Below the pieces are notes generated by a model, which saw nothing but the letters and a program-made list of their open reading frames with translations, did no database searches and was not told the DNA's origin. A stretch of 6,728 nt of DNA, from the NCBI GenBank assembly GCA_025360665.1, contig JANYBU010000104.1, positions 1 through 6,728 on the forward strand, given 5' to 3'. How positions within the stretch are numbered: the first letter of the stretch is position 1; each line of letters begins with the position of its first letter. This DNA comes from Nitrospira sp. (GTDB lineage: Bacteria > Nitrospirota > Nitrospiria > Nitrospirales > Nitrospiraceae). Position numbers and translations under genes: made by a program. Below, in pieces: positions 5,213 through 6,728 of the stretch.

Positions 5213-6402
5213 CAGCAGCAGCCCCCCTCGTCGGGGGAACAGGTGACAGCGTCACCGCTGACGTGCTGGCCCGCGCGATTGATGATCGCGAAATGAGGAG
5301 CGTAGCCGTCGGCTTCCAATACTGTTAGCGTCTTCGAACAGATCTCCAGCGGTTCACCTCGGCGATACACATGGTGATCGTCATCGGCGGCTTCGACGAA
5401 CGGTCCGGCGAGCATGGCGAAATGCCCTTGCCAGAGGCAGGGGGCGGCTGTCGGATAGACCGCGGTCCATCGGTTATCGGCTCGATCCAGCCATAGGGGG
5501 GCGGAGGACAGAATAAAGTGAGAAACTAACGGAGTCTGGCTCAAGAGGCACACAGTGTTCGGCGTGATTGGCTGGGGAATGCCTCGGAGATAGGTCGTGC
5601 CCAGTTCATCGATCACTCGGCTGAACGGCCCGCGGAGCGTGGCATAACGAACGGCTGACACAGGCGCGCCGGCGGGAATTTTATATCCCGTCAACGTGAC
5701 GGAGAAGAAGTGAATGCCGTCGATCACCTGCCAGGGCGAGGACTTGAGCAGATGAATGCCCAGGAAGCCGGCTTCCAGCATCCCCGCGATATAGTCGGTG
5801 AGCGTCAGTGCCCCGGAGAGGCAGTCGCCCCACTTTTCAGCGTCATGCACCAAATATTGTGGAACAGGCTGATCGGCCACGATATCGGAGATCGTAAATC
5901 TTCCACCCGGTTTGGCGACGCGAAACATTTCCCTGAAGACCTTCCGTTTATCCGGCGCCAGGTTGATCACACAATTGGAGATGATCAGATCGACGGCGCC
6001 GTCGTTCACTGGAATCGCATCCGCCATGCCTTTTCGGAATTCGACATTGGAAGCAGGATAGCCAAGATTGGCCGAGACGATAGGAGCATTCTTCCGGGCA
6101 ATCGCCAGCATCGTGTCGGTCATGTCGATTCCAATAACGTGGCCTGTGGGGCCGACGAGCCGGGAGGCTTCGAAACAATCGATGCCGCCACCTGAACCGA
6201 TATCCAGCACGGTTTCCCCAGGGGAGACGGTCTTTAACCCGGCTGGCGTGCCACACCCATACGAAATCTTGAGGACTTCTTCCGGGATGAAGGATTTGAG
6301 ATCGGCGACGTCATAGCTCGTGGGGCAACATATCTGCTCGCCCGTTGACGCAGCCCGAGCATAGCGATCGCTGACCTTTTGGGTAATTTCATCTATTGGC
6401 AT
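5212..6402 (-). CDS. arsM: Arsenite S-adenosylmethionine methyltransferase ArsM (arsenosugar type)
   Basis: The 396-residue protein methylates As(III) with SAM, stepwise to mono-, di- and trimethyl species. The SAM-binding motif VLDIGSGGGIDC is at residues 65-76, followed by GIDMTDTMLAIARKNA. The three arsenic-binding cysteines known from characterised ArsM enzymes are present: Cys50 in SYGCGTP, Cys144 in ISNCVINLAPDK and Cys194 in WGDCLSGALT. An N-terminal Cys pair (Cys25, Cys26) is in EQICCPTSYD. The methyltransferase core ends near residue 240. A C-terminal region of about 155 residues follows and ends GGCC; it makes the protein longer than compact ArsMs of about 280 residues and resembles ArsMs encoded beside arsS. 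I chose ATG 6402 because GAGGA sits four bases before it and the family match begins here; the open frame reaches 6660 only through unrelated repeat and transposase sequence. The stop overlaps arsR2. Supplies methylated arsenic to ArsS. Confidence 0.93.
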   Translation of the reverse strand: MPIDEITQKVSDRYARAASTGEQICCPTSYDVADLKSFIPEEVLKISYGCGTPAGLKTVSPGETVLDIGSGGGIDCFEASRLVGPTGHVIGIDMTDTMLAIARKNAPIVSANLGYPASNVEFRKGMADAIPVNDGAVDLIISNCVINLAPDKRKVFREMFRVAKPGGRFTISDIVADQPVPQYLVHDAEKWGDCLSGALTLTDYIAGMLEAGFLGIHLLKSSPWQVIDGIHFFSVTLTGYKIPAGAPVSAVRYATLRGPFSRVIDELGTTYLRGIPQPITPNTVCLLSQTPLVSHFILSSAPLWLDRADNRWTAVYPTAAPCLWQGHFAMLAGPFVEAADDDHHVYRRGEPLEICSKTLTVLEADGYAPHFAIINRAGQHVSGDAVTCSPDEGGCC

Positions 6403-6480
6403 AGCGTCCTCACAGTCGAATAGAAATATGCAGCCATCTCCATGTATCAACTTTGGTGGCAGTTCGTCAACTCCGTTTTC
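6403..6480 (-). promoter_or_regulatory. Upstream region of arsM: ribosome binding site and possible promoter
   Basis: GAGGA (minus strand, 6411-6407) is a good Shine-Dalgarno four bases before the arsM ATG. Further upstream AGTTGAC (6472-6466) and AGTTGAT (6452-6446) are direct repeats on the minus strand exactly 20 bases apart, about two helical turns. TTGACG (6470-6465) could serve as a -35 with ATACAT 17 bases downstream, but the -10 match is poor. The repeats contain the TTGAT/TTGAC half-site seen in ArsR boxes, without a facing half. Confidence 0.35.
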
Positions 6481-6483
6481 CCT

Positions 6484-6502
6484 AACAGGCTGCGGAAAAA
6501 CG
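6484..6502. repeat. Possible insertion-sequence end or dispersed repeat
   Basis: AACAGGCTGCGGAAAAACG resembles the AACAGGCTGCTGAAAAA sequence that I recall being common at transposon edges and dispersed intergenic repeats in Nitrospirota and Deltaproteobacteria. It lies about 95 bases beyond the transposase stop, where the end of an IS30-type element could be. No partner inverted repeat is visible, since the other end is outside the window. Confidence 0.25.
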
Positions 6503-6552
6503 ATGCCGAGCTGCTGGAGATCCAATCGTCTGCCTGTCTGGGACAAGCCCGG

Positions 6553-6588
6553 TCTGTCTGGTTGATCTGGCTTGTTTTGTTTATCTGG
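6553..6588. repeat. Degenerate 9-bp tandem repeat, TCTGG-rich
   Basis: Four consecutive nine-base units read TCTGTCTGG, TTGATCTGG, CTTGTTTTG and TTTATCTGG; three end in TCTGG. A further TCTGG at 6537-6541 keeps roughly the same phase. Read on the minus strand in the arsM-side open frame it gives KQNKPDQPDRPGLSQ, a low-complexity Gln/Asp/Pro tail. It begins eight bases downstream of the transposase stop. Confidence 0.5.
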
Positions 6589-6595
6589 GGCGGTT

Positions 6596-6728
6596 TCAAG
6601 TTCCAAGTGCAACGGGTGAAGGATGGCGCAGGTGCGCGTAGACTTCCAGGGGCGTGGCAAAGTCGAGACATTTCCTCGGGCGCGTGTTCAACCGATGGGC
6701 GATGGCGTTCAACTCGCGCTGCGTGTAA
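6596..6728 (-). CDS. IS30-family transposase, C-terminal 43 residues (partial)
   Basis: The minus strand enters the window open and encodes a 43-residue C-terminus before a TGA at 6598-6596. YTQRELNAIAHRLNTRPRKC followed by LDFATPLEVYAHL matches the very conserved end of IS30-family DDE transposases, whose last helix reads LNxRPRKxLxxxTP. The residues seen lie just after the catalytic Glu, so the active site is outside the window and integrity cannot be judged. The gene points toward arsM, its stop is 193 bases from the arsM start, and readthrough from it could transcribe the arsM operon. The codons seen have no lesion. The element suggests that the arsenic island was assembled or rearranged by insertion events. 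Confidence 0.82.
   Translation of the reverse strand, partial: YTQRELNAIAHRLNTRPRKCLDFATPLEVYAHLRHPSPVALGT

Noticed and set aside
6403..6660. Longer arsM start at ATG 6660
   Set aside because: The extra 86 codons run through the transposase tail in the wrong frame and the 9-bp repeat; the Shine-Dalgarno and family homology place the start at 6402.
1..6728. tRNA, rRNA or CRISPR arrays
   Set aside because: I saw no spaced direct repeats of CRISPR type and no cloverleaf or rRNA-like sequence on either strand by eye.

Overview
The window looks like a piece of a bacterial chromosome or metagenome-assembled genome, probably from the genus Nitrospira or another Nitrospirota member. I infer this from the HflK N-terminus, the protein sequences of the ars genes, the moderately high GC and the Gln/Asp/Pro-type low-complexity repeat beside the transposase. 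The taxon is a judgement from memory, not from a search. The theme is arsenic: two oppositely oriented arsenic gene groups lie between an hflK gene at the left edge and the tail of an IS30-type transposase at the right edge.

Left part. Positions 1-526 on the minus strand hold the N-terminal half of HflK, an FtsH-protease modulator, with a perfect 21-bp in-frame tandem duplication. Divergent from it is a classical arsenite resistance operon on the plus strand: arsR (657-977, with a CVC arsenite site), an ACR3 arsenite efflux pump (1028-2116) and a thioredoxin-type arsenate reductase arsC (2113-2532). ArsR-type operators (ATCA-N8-TGAT geometry) lie over the arsR promoter and again between arsR and acr3. 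Both structural genes are broken. acr3 carries three single-base deletions and one in-frame TGA, and arsC has a TGA at codon 62. Outside these lesions the reading frames still give clear ACR3 and ArsC sequence, so the damage is recent or due to sequencing error.

Right part. A minus-strand operon reads arsM (arsenite methyltransferase), arsR2, arsS (arsenosugar-biosynthesis radical SAM enzyme) and a PiT-family phosphate transporter. All four are intact and tightly packed: arsM/arsR2 overlap as TGATG, and arsS/pit overlap as TAATG. Together ArsM and ArsS would methylate arsenite to a dimethylated species and attach the 5'-deoxyadenosyl group from SAM, the first steps to arsenosugars. Only 49 bases separate arsR2 from arsS, and two mutually exclusive hairpins can form there.

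Reading of the whole. The sequence suggests a strain whose reduce-and-export arsenic system is decaying while its methylation/arsenosugar system is kept. All five visible lesions fall in the two plus-strand export genes and none in the roughly 4.6 kb of other coding sequence. I see no wholly new system. The points most worth checking are the split fate of the two arsenic operons, the alternative hairpins between arsR2 and arsS, the PiT gene coupled to arsS, and the repeats next to the IS30 remnant.
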